Positions 26,002 to 34,759 of a DNA stretch of 64,000 nucleotides are shown piece by piece (positions within the stretch are counted from its first letter, which is position 1; each line of letters opens with the position of its first letter). The DNA comes from Allobosea sp035944375. Lineage in GTDB: Bacteria > Pseudomonadota > Alphaproteobacteria > Rhizobiales > Beijerinckiaceae. The notes beneath the pieces were generated by a model. That model had not been told where the DNA came from. It worked only from the letters and a program-made list of their open reading frames with translations, and did no database searches. The stretch lies in assembly GCF_035944375.1 (NCBI RefSeq), contig NZ_DASZBE010000027.1, one strand, 5' to 3'. The position numbers and the translations under genes were made by a program.

Positions 26002-26262
26002 ATGCCACCAGATGACAAGGTCAAGGCCCATTGGGCCGAGACCCAGCGCCTCACCTATATCATGCTCGGCGTCTGGGCCTTTTTCGGATTCTTCATCCAC
26101 ATGTTCGCGCCCGCGCTCAACGGCGTGAAGATCGCCGGTTTCCCGCTGGGCTTCTACATGGCTGCCCAGGGCTCCCTGATCGTATTCGTTGCCCAGCTGT
26201 TCTGGTTCGCCAAGGCCCAGGACAAGGTGGATCGCAAATACGGCATGGCCGAAGACGATTGA
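26002..26262 (+). CDS. DUF4212 small subunit of a sodium:solute symporter
   Basis: An 86-residue protein with two transmembrane helices (about 16-36 and 46-68) and the family pattern HWAETQRLTYIMLGVWAFFGF. DUF4212 proteins almost always precede ActP-like symporters and are thought to form a small subunit. Its stop is 13 bases before the symporter start. The 153-base upstream region has no clear promoter motif. Confidence 0.93.
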   Translation: MPPDDKVKAHWAETQRLTYIMLGVWAFFGFFIHMFAPALNGVKIAGFPLGFYMAAQGSLIVFVAQLFWFAKAQDKVDRKYGMAEDD

Positions 26263-26275
26263 GGGGAACAGATCC

Positions 26276-28231
26276 ATGTCCGCAGGAGCTCAGAAGGGCG
26301 ACTTCACCTCGAATTTGGGACGCGTCTACGGCGTCTATACGGGTGGCTTCGTCGCTTTCGTCGTTTTCATCGGGGTTCTGGAGCGCGCCGGCGTTCCCAA
26401 CCATATTCTCGGCTATCTCTTCGTCGCCTTCACCATCGGCGTCTATGCCGCGATCGGCATCATGTCGCGCACCATGCAGGTCGACGAATACTACGTCGCC
26501 GGCCGCAAGGTGCCGTCCTTCTACAACGGCATGGCCACGGCGGCCGACTGGATGTCGGCCGCCTCCTTCATCGGCATGGCCGGCACGCTCTATCTGCTCG
26601 GCTATGACGGCCTCGCCTTCATCCTCGGCTGGACGGGCGGTTATGTGCTGGTGGCGACGCTGATCGCGCCCTATCTGCGCAAGTTCGGCTGCTACACCGT
26701 GCCGGACTTCCTCGCCTTCCGCTTCGGCGGCAATGGCGCGCGCATCGCCGGCATCGTCGTGCTGATGAGCTGCTCCTTCACCTATGTGGTGGCGCAGATC
26801 GTCGGTACCGGCCTGATCGGCGCACGTCTGCTCGGGATGAGCTTCGAGGTCGCCGTCTTCGTCGGTCTCGTCGGCATTCTCGTCTGCTCCATGCTCGGCG
26901 GCATGCGCGCCGTCACCTGGACGCAGGTCGCCCAGTATATCGTCCTGATCGTCGCCTATCTCATCCCGGTCGTGATCCTCTCGACCCAGAAGTTCGGCAT
27001 CCCGATCCCGCAGCTCACCTACGGCACGGTTCTCTCCGAGATCCAGGTCCGGGAAGCGGCGCTCGGTGTCTCGGCAGCGGCCTCGCACACGATGCCCTTC
27101 GCCCGCTACGACCCCCTGAACTTCTTCGCCCTCGTGCTCTGCCTGATGGTCGGCACCGCTTCGCTCCCCCACGTCCTGATGCGCTACTTCACCACGCCCT
27201 CCGTGCGTGAGGCCCGCAATTCGGTGGCGTGGACGCTGCTGTTCATCTTCATCCTCTACTTCACGGCGCCGGCCTATGCCGCCTTCGCGAAGCTCGAGGT
27301 CTTCACCAACGTCATCGGCAAGCCGCTGGGCGAACTGCCGGGCTGGCTCTACAGCTACGGCAAGATCGGCCTGATTCAGGTCTGCGGCACCAACGCCGTC
27401 GATCTGGCGACCATCACCGCCGCCTGCGGCAAGATCGCCGGCCATACCGGCATCCTGCAACTCGCCAACTTCACCATCCAGGCGGACGCGATCGTCATCG
27501 CGACGCCCGAGATCGCGGGCCTGCCCTATGTCGTCTCCGGCCTCGTCGCCGCCGGCGGCCTCGCGGCGGCGCTCTCGACCGCCGACGGCCTGCTGCTGGC
27601 GATCGCGAACGCGCTCTCGCATGACGTCTATGCGAGGATGATCAACAAGAACGCGCCGGTGGCGCGGAAGCTCATCATCGCCCGCGTCATCCTCATCATG
27701 GTCGCGCTGATCGCAGCCTGGGTGGCGTCGCACCGCCCGGCCGACATCGTCGCGATGGTCGCCTGGGCCTTCTCCCTGGCGGCAGCGGGGCTGTTCCCGG
27801 CGCTGGTCATGGGCATCTGGTCGAAGAAGACCACCGCGACTGCGGCCGTGGCGGGCATCTGGGCCGGCTTCCTGACGACACTGGTCTACCTCGTCGTGAG
27901 CCGCTACTTCCCGGGCTTCGGCGTGAACGTGCTCGGCATGTATTCGAACGTGAACCCCATCACCGGGGCCGCGCTCGTCGACATCGCCAAGCTCAAGGCC
28001 GAGCAGCCGCAGATCTTCGAGCAGGGCTGGGTGGCGATCAACCACCCGCTCGCATCGCGGGTCGGCTACTTCAACATCGCCAACATCTCGGCCGGCCTGT
28101 TCGGCATGCCGATCGGCTTCCTGACGATGTACATCGTCTCGAAGTTCACCACGGCGCCCAACAAGGAACTGCAGGATTTCATCGACGAGATCCGTCAGCC
28201 GCGTGGTGCGCCGGTGATGATCGAGAAGTGA
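26276..28231 (+). CDS. ActP-like sodium:solute symporter (VC_2705 family)
   Basis: A 651-residue membrane protein with about 13-14 helices of the SSS family. Features include VDEYYVAGRKVPSFYNGMAT near residue 70, the sodium-site region AADWMSAASFIGMAG, TVPDFLAFRFGG and GLAAALSTADGLLLAIANAL. Relatives carry acetate and other short organic acids. A loop at about 270-290 and another at 380-430 are longer than in E. coli ActP (549 residues). The start at 26276 follows GAGGGGAAC. Confidence 0.93.
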   Translation: MSAGAQKGDFTSNLGRVYGVYTGGFVAFVVFIGVLERAGVPNHILGYLFVAFTIGVYAAIGIMSRTMQVDEYYVAGRKVPSFYNGMATAADWMSAASFIGMAGTLYLLGYDGLAFILGWTGGYVLVATLIAPYLRKFGCYTVPDFLAFRFGGNGARIAGIVVLMSCSFTYVVAQIVGTGLIGARLLGMSFEVAVFVGLVGILVCSMLGGMRAVTWTQVAQYIVLIVAYLIPVVILSTQKFGIPIPQLTYGTVLSEIQVREAALGVSAAASHTMPFARYDPLNFFALVLCLMVGTASLPHVLMRYFTTPSVREARNSVAWTLLFIFILYFTAPAYAAFAKLEVFTNVIGKPLGELPGWLYSYGKIGLIQVCGTNAVDLATITAACGKIAGHTGILQLANFTIQADAIVIATPEIAGLPYVVSGLVAAGGLAAALSTADGLLLAIANALSHDVYARMINKNAPVARKLIIARVILIMVALIAAWVASHRPADIVAMVAWAFSLAAAGLFPALVMGIWSKKTTATAAVAGIWAGFLTTLVYLVVSRYFPGFGVNVLGMYSNVNPITGAALVDIAKLKAEQPQIFEQGWVAINHPLASRVGYFNIANISAGLFGMPIGFLTMYIVSKFTTAPNKELQDFIDEIRQPRGAPVMIEK

Positions 28232-28238
28232 GCCCGAG

Positions 28239-28304
28239 GTCGCGGGCGCTTGCCGCCCGCGACCCCTCCTCTTCGGGGGGCGGACCACGGTCCGCCCCCA
28301 TTTT
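28239..28304 (+). terminator. Double hairpin terminator after the symporter
   Basis: The first perfect 10-bp hairpin is GTCGCGGGCG/CGCCCGCGAC (28239-28263). The second is GGGGGCGGAC/GTCCGCCCCC (28276-28299), followed by A and four T. It should end the DUF4212-symporter transcript, so the small membrane proteins at 28392 probably have their own promoter or rely on read-through. Confidence 0.8.
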
Positions 28305-28391
28305 CATGAACGCGCGAATCGCACGCTTGCCTGCCCTGCCGATGTCGGGCAGAGGCAAAGTCGATCTCGACACAGCAAGGATCGATCCTGA

Positions 28392-28715
28392 ATGACCGAT
28401 GTCGACAGCCAGGGCCTGTTTTGGCTCTATCAGGCTCCCAATCTCGCTCTGGCGGCGCTGATGTACACGCTGCTGGGGCGCTTCCTGCTGTCGATCGTCT
28501 TCCCGCCCGACAGTGAGAAGGTCATCTGGAAGACCTTCCGGCAGATCACCCAGCCGGCCATCGAGGCCGTGCGGATCGTGACGCCGCTGGCGGTCCATGA
28601 GCGCATCATCGTCCTGCTCGCCTTCGTCTGGCTGCTCTTCATTCGCATGCTGCTCTTCATCGGTTTCGCGGCCGCGGGCTGGCTGCCGACCATCGTGGGG
28701 GCCCCGAAGCCATGA
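28392..28715 (+). CDS. YggT-like small membrane protein
   Basis: A 107-residue protein with two or three transmembrane helices. The segment LLGRFLLSIVFPPDSEKVIW followed by ITQPAIEAVRIVTPL resembles the YggT family (RxLLSWF...pxxl.xP). Its stop overlaps the next gene by 4 bases. The position after the symporter suggests an accessory role, but a terminator separates them. Confidence 0.65.
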   Translation: MTDVDSQGLFWLYQAPNLALAALMYTLLGRFLLSIVFPPDSEKVIWKTFRQITQPAIEAVRIVTPLAVHERIIVLLAFVWLLFIRMLLFIGFAAAGWLPTIVGAPKP

Positions 28716-29059
28716 CCGACGATCGCGAGGACATTCTCCGCCGGGACGGCATCACCATCGGCATCGCCGGCATGTCGCTGCTCAACGGCATGCATTTCTC
28801 GGCCTATTTCGATCCTGTCTTCATTCTGATGAAGCAGTTCGCCCCGGGCTTCTTCATCTCGTCGCCGCTGCTGATCTTCTACTTCACCTCGCTCTTCATC
28901 TCGGCCCTGACGCTGGCCATCGGCGGCATCCCGGCCGCGATCTACGAGCGGGGAAAGAATCTCGAAACCAGCAACGCCACCTCGATGTGGATCTGGCTCG
29001 GCGGCATCCTGCTGCTGACGATCCCGACTTTGCTGCAGATGACGGCGCGCCCGGCCTGA
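28712..29059 (+). CDS. Small membrane protein of unknown function
   Basis: A 115-residue protein with three predicted helices (about 14-34, 43-72, 93-110). I do not recognise the family. It is translationally coupled to the YggT-like gene through a 4-base overlap, so the pair probably form a complex. Conserved-looking features are NGMHFSAYFDP and PAAIYERGKN. Confidence 0.75.
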   Translation: MTDDREDILRRDGITIGIAGMSLLNGMHFSAYFDPVFILMKQFAPGFFISSPLLIFYFTSLFISALTLAIGGIPAAIYERGKNLETSNATSMWIWLGGILLLTIPTLLQMTARPA

Positions 29060-29146
29060 GGGCGGGGCGGGCCGCGCTCACACGATCTTGTGATGCCCGC
29101 ACGGGCCCGTCCGCTTTAGCCTTTTCCCAAACGGAAGGGCCCAGGC

Positions 29147-29512
29147 ATGGATCCGGCGCGCGTGCGCGAACTGGCACTGTTGTCCGTCTCGCGCGGCTGC
29201 GGTTTCGCCGGCCTCGCCATCATCTGCTTCATGATCGGGCTGGCCGGCTATCCCGACGTCGCGATGCAGACGGGCGCCATCCTGATGATGGGGACGGCCG
29301 CCTTCCTCGTCGTCAAGGCCGATGTCTCGGTCCGCAGGCCCTACAAGCGCACCGAGCTCTGGGTGCTGCTGCCGCCCTCCGAGCGGCCGCGGGCGGAATT
29401 CGCGCAACAGCTCATCGGCGGGACGCTGCGGGAGATCTACCGGCGCTTCGCGGTGTATTTCGGCGTCGGCGGCACGCTCTGCTTCCTCGCATCCTTCGTG
29501 CTGCCCGCCTGA
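29147..29512 (+). CDS. Small membrane protein of unknown function
   Basis: A 121-residue protein with two N-terminal helices (about 16-33 and 40-56), a basic cytoplasmic segment (RRPYKRTELWVLLPPSERPR) and a third helix near 102-119. GGAAGGG precedes the ATG. It ends exactly where pyk (opposite strand) ends, so the two stop codons abut. The family is not recognised. Confidence 0.75.
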   Translation: MDPARVRELALLSVSRGCGFAGLAIICFMIGLAGYPDVAMQTGAILMMGTAAFLVVKADVSVRRPYKRTELWVLLPPSERPRAEFAQQLIGGTLREIYRRFAVYFGVGGTLCFLASFVLPA

Positions 29513-30952
29513 TCAGGCCTTCTCGACATGCTCCTTCGCCACGAAGGCGATGCGCACCATGTTCGTGGCACCCGGCGTCCCGAACGGCACGCCGGCGACG
29601 ACGATGATGCGGTCGCCCAGCTTGGCGAAGTTCTCGCGCACGGCGAATTTGCAGGCGCGCGAGGCCATGTCGTCATTGTCGCTGGCGTCCTTCGTCACAA
29701 CCGAATGCACCCCCCAGACCAGGGTGAGCTGCCGCGCCGTGGCGCGGTTGGGCGTCAGCGCGATCACGGTCGAGTTGGGTCGCTCGCGCGCGATGCGGAA
29801 GGCGGTCGAACCGGAGGAGGTCCAGGCGGCGATGACCTTGAGCTTGAGCGTATCGGCGATCTCATGGGCCGCCTTGGCGATGGCGTCGGCGCCGGTCGCC
29901 TCGGGCTCGGCGCGCTGCGCCTCCAGGATCGAGCGGTAGACCGATTCGCTTTCGACCTCCTCGGCGATGCGGTTCATCATCGACACTGCCTCGATCGGGA
30001 ACTGGCCGGCGGCGCTCTCGGCCGAGAGCATCACCGCATCGGCGCCTTCGAACACGGCCGTGGCGACGTCCGACACCTCGGCGCGCGTCGGCACCGGGCT
30101 TGTGATCATGCTCTCCAGCATCTGGGTCGCGACGACGACCGGTTTGCCCATGCGGCGGCACATCCGCGTGATGCGCTTCTGCGTGCCAGGCACCTTCTCC
30201 AGCGGCATCTCGACGCCGAGATCGCCGCGCGCCACCATGATCGCGTCCGACGCGTCGATGATCTCCTGCAGCCGCAGCAGCGCCTGCGGCTTCTCGATCT
30301 TGGCGAGCGCCAACGCCCGCCCGCGCACGATCTTGCGCAGATCGGCCATGTCCTCGGGCCGCTGCACGAAGGACAGCGCGATCCAGTCGACGCCCGCCTC
30401 GGCCGCCGCTTCCGCGTCGGAGCGGTCCTTGTCGGTCATCGCGGAGACGGCGATGGTGGTGTCGGGCAGGCTCACGCCCTTGCGCGAGGACAGCCGCCCG
30501 CCGACGACGACGCGCGTCACCGCCTGCTTCTCGCTCGCCTTCTCAACCGTCAGGCGCAGCTTGCCGTCGTCGAGGATCAGCGTGTGGCCGGGCTCGAGCG
30601 CGCTCAGGATTTCGGGATGGGGCAGATGCACGCGCTTGACCGTGCCCGGTGCCGGGTCGGAATCGAGCGTGAAGCGGGCCCCGTTCTCCAGGGTCACCCC
30701 GCCATCGCCGCCGAAGGCGCCGACGCGCAGCTTCGGGCCCTGGAGATCGGCGAGGATGCCGACCGGTCGGCGGAACTGCGATTCGAGCGCGCGCAGCATC
30801 GCCACCTTCTCTGGCAAGGTCTCGCGCTGGGTGTGGCTCATATTGATGCGGAAGACGTCGACACCGGCCTGGAACAGCTTCGCGCACATCTCCGGCGTCG
30901 ACGACGCCGGCCCCAGCGTGGCGATGATCTTGATTCGGCGCTCGCGCTTCAT
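29513..30952 (-). CDS. pyk: Pyruvate kinase
   Basis: A 479-residue glycolytic enzyme converting PEP and ADP to pyruvate and ATP. Substrate regions include the N-terminal IIATLGPASS, RINMSHT, the signature LAKIEKPQALLRLQEI, MVARGDLGVEMPLEKVP and VATQMLESM. The C-terminal regulatory domain ends with AFVAKEHVEKA. It is followed upstream on the same strand by the DUF1036 and glycerate 2-kinase genes with small gaps, suggesting an operon in the order glycerate kinase, DUF1036, pyk. Confidence 0.97.
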   Translation of the reverse strand: MKRERRIKIIATLGPASSTPEMCAKLFQAGVDVFRINMSHTQRETLPEKVAMLRALESQFRRPVGILADLQGPKLRVGAFGGDGGVTLENGARFTLDSDPAPGTVKRVHLPHPEILSALEPGHTLILDDGKLRLTVEKASEKQAVTRVVVGGRLSSRKGVSLPDTTIAVSAMTDKDRSDAEAAAEAGVDWIALSFVQRPEDMADLRKIVRGRALALAKIEKPQALLRLQEIIDASDAIMVARGDLGVEMPLEKVPGTQKRITRMCRRMGKPVVVATQMLESMITSPVPTRAEVSDVATAVFEGADAVMLSAESAAGQFPIEAVSMMNRIAEEVESESVYRSILEAQRAEPEATGADAIAKAAHEIADTLKLKVIAAWTSSGSTAFRIARERPNSTVIALTPNRATARQLTLVWGVHSVVTKDASDNDDMASRACKFAVRENFAKLGDRIIVVAGVPFGTPGATNMVRIAFVAKEHVEKA

Positions 30953-30963
30953 GAATGGTTTCC

Positions 30964-31407
30964 TCAGGGCCGGGCGGGCGCGCCGCCGGTGGTGTCGGTC
31001 AGCTGGATCGTCCAGCTTTTCTGTTCGCCGGTGTCGACCTCGAAGAAGCCCGCGCGCTCATAGCCGCGCGCCAGACAGTCTTCTATGCCGCGAATGGTGA
31101 ATTCCTTGTTGCGGGTGCACATGACGGATTTACCCGTCCACTCGCCGCCGCGGTCGTAGTCGACCGCATGGACATAGTAGAAGCGCGCCGCCAGCGTGCC
31201 GCGCAGCAGCGTCTCGCAGGCCCGCGGCGCGATGTTCCACCAGCCTTCCGTGGTCCAGCCCTGCGCATCGCGATAGCCGATCGCGACGCCGACGCGGCTG
31301 CTCGTGGTGTTGCACATGCGCAGATCCGCGAGCGCCGGGGCCGCGCCGGCGAGCAGGGCGCCCACGACGAGCAGGAGGCGCAGGGTCGGTGTCGAGGTCG
31401 GGTTCAT
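30964..31407 (-). CDS. Exported DUF1036 protein
   Basis: A 147-residue protein with a signal peptide (cleavage at about PALA-DLRMCN, residue 28). The mature part has the DUF1036 pattern: LRMCNTTSSRVGVAIGY, GWWNIAPRACETLL, Y(V)HAVDYDRGGEW, FTIRGIEDCLARGYERAGFFEVDTG. Four cysteines probably form two disulfides. The family is mostly alphaproteobacterial, periplasmic and of unknown function. It starts immediately after the glycerate kinase stop. Confidence 0.88.
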   Translation of the reverse strand: MNPTSTPTLRLLLVVGALLAGAAPALADLRMCNTTSSRVGVAIGYRDAQGWTTEGWWNIAPRACETLLRGTLAARFYYVHAVDYDRGGEWTGKSVMCTRNKEFTIRGIEDCLARGYERAGFFEVDTGEQKSWTIQLTDTTGGAPARP

Positions 31408-31408
31408 C

Positions 31409-32683
31409 TCAGGGTTCGATCAGGATGACGCGGCAGTCATTGACGTTGGTGAGGGTCGGCCCGGTGCGCAGCAGATCGCCCAGCGGCTCGAAGAAGCCGG
31501 TGGAATCGTTGTCCGCGAGGGATCGGGCGGGATCAAGGCCGAGCGCCGCGGCGCGCGCGAGCGTCGTCGCGTCGATCACGGCGCCAGCCGGGTCGCTCGC
31601 CTCGCCGCCGCCGCCATCCGTGCCGTCGGTGTCGCCGGAGAGCGCGACGATCCCGGGCGCTCCACCGAGTGCGATCGCCAGCGCCAGCGCATATTCCTGG
31701 TTCGGCCCGCCACGGCCCTGGCCACGCAGCGTCACCGTCAACTCGCCGCCGGAGAGGATGGCGGCGCGCTGTCCCCCACTCTGCAGCGAGACGGCAAGCT
31801 CGGCATGGCGCGCGGCCACATCCTGCGCCTCACCCTCCAGATCGGCGCCGAGATCATGGACCGCGTAACCGGCCGCCGCGGCCGCCGCATGGGCTGCGGC
31901 GATGGATTCGGCTGGCCGGGCGATGATGCGGAATTCGCTGCGGGCGAAGGCGGGGTGCCCGGGCTTGGGCGTCTCGCTGGCGTCGTCTTCGAGCAGCGCC
32001 TTCGCCGCCGCAGGCAGGTCGAGGCCGTAGCGCGCGACGATCGCCCGCGCCTGCGCCATCGTCGTCGGATCGGGCACTGTCGGCCCCGAGGCGATCGCCG
32101 TCGGCTCATCACCGGGCACGTCCGAGATGGCGAGCGTCAGGAGCCGGGCCGGCGCGGCCGCCAGCGCCAGCCGCCCGCCCTTGATCCGCGACAGGCGCTT
32201 GCGGACGATGTTCATCTCGCCGATCGGCGCGCCCGAGCGCAGCAGCGCCTTGTTGACCGCCTGCTTCTCGGCCAGCGTCAGGGCGCCGGCCGGCGCGACC
32301 CAGTTCGCCGAGCCGCCACCCGACAGCAGCACCAGCACGAGGTCGTCGGCCGTGGCGGATGAGGCCAGCTCCAGCGCGCGGGCGGCGCTGTCGATGCTGC
32401 CCTGGTCGGGGACGGGATGGCCGGCAGCGACCATCGGGACATGGCGGGTGGTGGTCTCGTAGCCGTGTCGCGCGACCGCATGGCCGAGCAGACGCTCCGG
32501 CGGAACGCCGCTGTCGAGATAATGCGCCTCGGCCAGTGCGGTCATGCTGCCGGCCGCCTTGCCGGCCGCGAGCAGGATCAGCCGCCCCGTCGCGGGCATG
32601 GGCGGCAGATGCGCCGGCAGGCAGCCCGAAGGGTGCGCCCGCGCCACCGCCGCGTCGAAAACCGCCCGCGCCGTCGCGCGCAT
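31409..32683 (-). CDS. Glycerate 2-kinase (MOFRL/DUF4147 family)
   Basis: A 424-residue enzyme that phosphorylates D-glycerate to 2-phosphoglycerate. It shows the N-terminal glycine loop region AAGKAAGSM, the LLSGGGSANWVAPAG signature, KQAVNKALLRSGAPIGEMN, and the C-terminal MOFRL motif GGPNQEYALALA with GDTDGTDGGGGEASDPAGA. Start 32683 is chosen over 32734 because GGGAG lies 4 bases upstream and family members begin there. With pyk downstream it forms a direct glycerate-to-pyruvate segment through enolase. Confidence 0.93.
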   Translation of the reverse strand: MRATARAVFDAAVARAHPSGCLPAHLPPMPATGRLILLAAGKAAGSMTALAEAHYLDSGVPPERLLGHAVARHGYETTTRHVPMVAAGHPVPDQGSIDSAARALELASSATADDLVLVLLSGGGSANWVAPAGALTLAEKQAVNKALLRSGAPIGEMNIVRKRLSRIKGGRLALAAAPARLLTLAISDVPGDEPTAIASGPTVPDPTTMAQARAIVARYGLDLPAAAKALLEDDASETPKPGHPAFARSEFRIIARPAESIAAAHAAAAAAGYAVHDLGADLEGEAQDVAARHAELAVSLQSGGQRAAILSGGELTVTLRGQGRGGPNQEYALALAIALGGAPGIVALSGDTDGTDGGGGEASDPAGAVIDATTLARAAALGLDPARSLADNDSTGFFEPLGDLLRTGPTLTNVNDCRVILIEP

Positions 32684-32979
32684 CCGCTCCCGTCGGTCGC
32701 CGGCTTGCTGCAAGGCCCTCTCGTCTCCCCCCATTCGCGCGCGCCATGAATCGCCGCGCGGCGTCGTTGCCGAATCTTTTAAGTGCGGGCCGGGCCCTCG
32801 TCATCAGGGTTTTCCCGCAATAATCATACTTATCGATAGGGATTGGAGCTTGCGTGACGCCCGCGCGGCCACGGGCCTGTTGAGAGCGGCCTGCCGTAGA
32901 GCGCAGCCGGCTTGACGCCGGGGGGCGCGTGGTGCGAACCCTCCGGCCAAATCTCCCCATCACCGAGAAGGACATTCAG

Positions 32980-33222
32980 ATGGACGATCCGATCGCGGGC
33001 GACCAGCTCAAGAGCATCGTGGAGCGCATCGAGCGTCTCGAGGAAGAGAAGAAGACCATCGCTGACGACATCAAGGAGGTCTATGCCGAGGCCAAGGGCA
33101 ACGGCTACGACGTCAAGGTGCTCAGGAAGGTCATCGCCATCCGCAAGCGCGACGCCAATGAGCGCGCCGAGGAGGAGGCGATCCTCGACCTCTACCTCCA
33201 GGCCGTCGGCGAGAGCGCCTGA
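32980..33222 (+). CDS. gapR: GapR family nucleoid-associated protein (DUF2312)
   Basis: An 80-residue helical DNA-binding protein. The first helix pair GDQLKSIVERIERLEEEKKT forms the coiled coil and the segment EVYAEAKGNGYDVKVLRKVI binds DNA. In Caulobacter GapR clamps overtwisted DNA ahead of replication and transcription forks. A longer frame starting at 32929 exists, but the ATG at 32980 begins the conserved domain. The 296-base upstream gap shows nothing beyond AT-rich sequence around 32818-32840 that may be promoter. Confidence 0.93.
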   Translation: MDDPIAGDQLKSIVERIERLEEEKKTIADDIKEVYAEAKGNGYDVKVLRKVIAIRKRDANERAEEEAILDLYLQAVGESA

Positions 33223-33249
33223 GCGCCCCCCCCCAGTGTTGAGAATCGA

Positions 33250-33284
33250 AACGCCCGCGCCGGGAGACCGGAGCGAGCGTTTTG
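33250..33284 (+). terminator. Terminator of gapR
   Basis: AACGC-CGC-CCGG pairs with CCGG-GCG-GCGTT around a GAGA tetraloop with bulges, and TTTTGCGTTT follows. It lies 28 bases past the gapR stop and converges with the aminotransferase operon. Confidence 0.65.
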
Positions 33285-33313
33285 CGTTTGGGGCGGGTGG
33301 GTCGCCGTAGGCC

Positions 33314-34759
33314 TCAGCCCTTCGACACCGCGACCTTGCGCAGGTAATCCGTCACGATACGGGTGATGCCGCGCGAGAGCAGATCGTCCAGCGCATTGAT
33401 GAAGGTGTCGCAATCCTCGCGCGTCGCAATCAGCGGCGGCTCGAGGCGGATGACGTTGCGGTTGTATTCGGTGAAGGCGACGAGCACGTCGTAATCCTTC
33501 AGCAACAGCGCGCCGACGAAGCCGCAGAGCGAGCCCTTCAGCTTGTCGTCGAGCAGCGCGACCATGTGCTTGAGCCCGAAGGGCATGGTCTCGCTGATGT
33601 CCTGGAACTCGACGCCGATCATCAGGCCGCGCCCGCGGATCTCCTTCAGCAGGCTCGGATGCTTGGCGCGCAGCCCGTTCAGCCGCTCGATCAGGTAGTC
33701 GCCCTGGCGCTGCGCATTGCCCATGAGGTCTTCCTCATAGAGCACGTTCAGCGCCTCGATGGCGGAAACGCAGGCCTCGCCCATGCCGCCGAACGTCGCC
33801 TGGGCATGAATCAGCGCGGTCTTGGGCTTGCCATAGGCCTTCATGTAGAGCTCGCGGCGGGCGATCATCGCGCCCATCGCGGCCTTGGAGCCGCCCAGCG
33901 CCTTGGCCAGCGCGGTCACGTCCGGCACCACCCCGTCGCGCTCGAAGGCGAAGAACTGGCCGGTGCGCCCGAGTCCGCACTGCACCTCGTCGGCGACCCA
34001 GAGCACGCCATGCTTGTCGCAGAGCGCCCGCAATTCGCGCCAGAAGCCCATGGGCGCCTCGACGATGCCGCCGCCGCCCTGGATCGTCTCCATCACGACG
34101 ATGCCGATCGACGGGTCGCTCTCCAGCGCCTGGCGCACCGCCTCGATGTCGCCGAAGGGCACCTTGACCCGGTTCTCGACCAGCTTGAACTGCGACTGGT
34201 AGAGGCTCGAATCCGTGACCGAGAGCACGCCCTTGGTCTTGCCGTGGAAGGAGTTCGCGGCATGCAGGATCTTGGACTTGCCCGGTCCCTGCGCCTGCTC
34301 GGCCACCTTCAGCGCCGCTTCCATGGCTTCCGAGCCGGTCGAGCCGAGGAAGACCATGTCGAGATCGCCGGGCGAGATCGCGGCGAGATTGGCGGCCAGA
34401 GCCGAGGCGTATTGCGACATGAACGCCATGCAGATCTCATGGCGGTTCTCGTCCTGAAACCTCTTGCGGGCCGCGACGATGCGCGGATGGTTGTGGCCGA
34501 AGGCGACCGAGCAGAACCCGCCGAAGAAATCGAGGATCTTGCGGCCGTCCTTGGTGATGTAGTGCATGCCCTCGGCCCGATCGACGAGGATCTTGTCGAA
34601 GCCGAGCAGCTTCAGGAAATGCACCTGGCCCGGGTTGATATGGCTGGTGAAGAGCTCCTTCACCGTCTGCACGTCGAGCTGCTTGGCCTCCTCGACGCTG
34701 TAGAGCTTCGGACGAGCCGGCGTGGCCATGTCGTCGGTCTTGAAAGCGGGCATGCTCAT
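33314..34759 (-). CDS. Class III (acetylornithine/aspartate-type) aminotransferase
   Basis: A 481-residue PLP enzyme. PLP motifs are LGSTGSEAMEAALKVA (phosphate site), FHGKTKGVLSVT, VVMETIQGGGG, WVADEVQCGLGRTG and the Schiff-base lysine in VTALAKALGGSKAA. The N-terminus (ELFTSHINPGQVHFLKLLGF) resembles the branch that includes the hopanoid aminotransferase HpnO, but this is suggestive only. Its ATG overlaps the SDR gene stop by 4 bases. With the SDR and DMT proteins it probably adds an amino group to a lipid or sugar intermediate. Confidence 0.9.
   Translation of the reverse strand: MSMPAFKTDDMATPARPKLYSVEEAKQLDVQTVKELFTSHINPGQVHFLKLLGFDKILVDRAEGMHYITKDGRKILDFFGGFCSVAFGHNHPRIVAARKRFQDENRHEICMAFMSQYASALAANLAAISPGDLDMVFLGSTGSEAMEAALKVAEQAQGPGKSKILHAANSFHGKTKGVLSVTDSSLYQSQFKLVENRVKVPFGDIEAVRQALESDPSIGIVVMETIQGGGGIVEAPMGFWRELRALCDKHGVLWVADEVQCGLGRTGQFFAFERDGVVPDVTALAKALGGSKAAMGAMIARRELYMKAYGKPKTALIHAQATFGGMGEACVSAIEALNVLYEEDLMGNAQRQGDYLIERLNGLRAKHPSLLKEIRGRGLMIGVEFQDISETMPFGLKHMVALLDDKLKGSLCGFVGALLLKDYDVLVAFTEYNRNVIRLEPPLIATREDCDTFINALDDLLSRGITRIVTDYLRKVAVSKG

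Noticed and set aside
26117..28288. A 723-codon open frame antisense to the symporter
   Set aside because: It is rich in Arg, Asp and His with no domain, and mirrors the GC-rich codons of the well-supported sodium symporter; a shadow frame.
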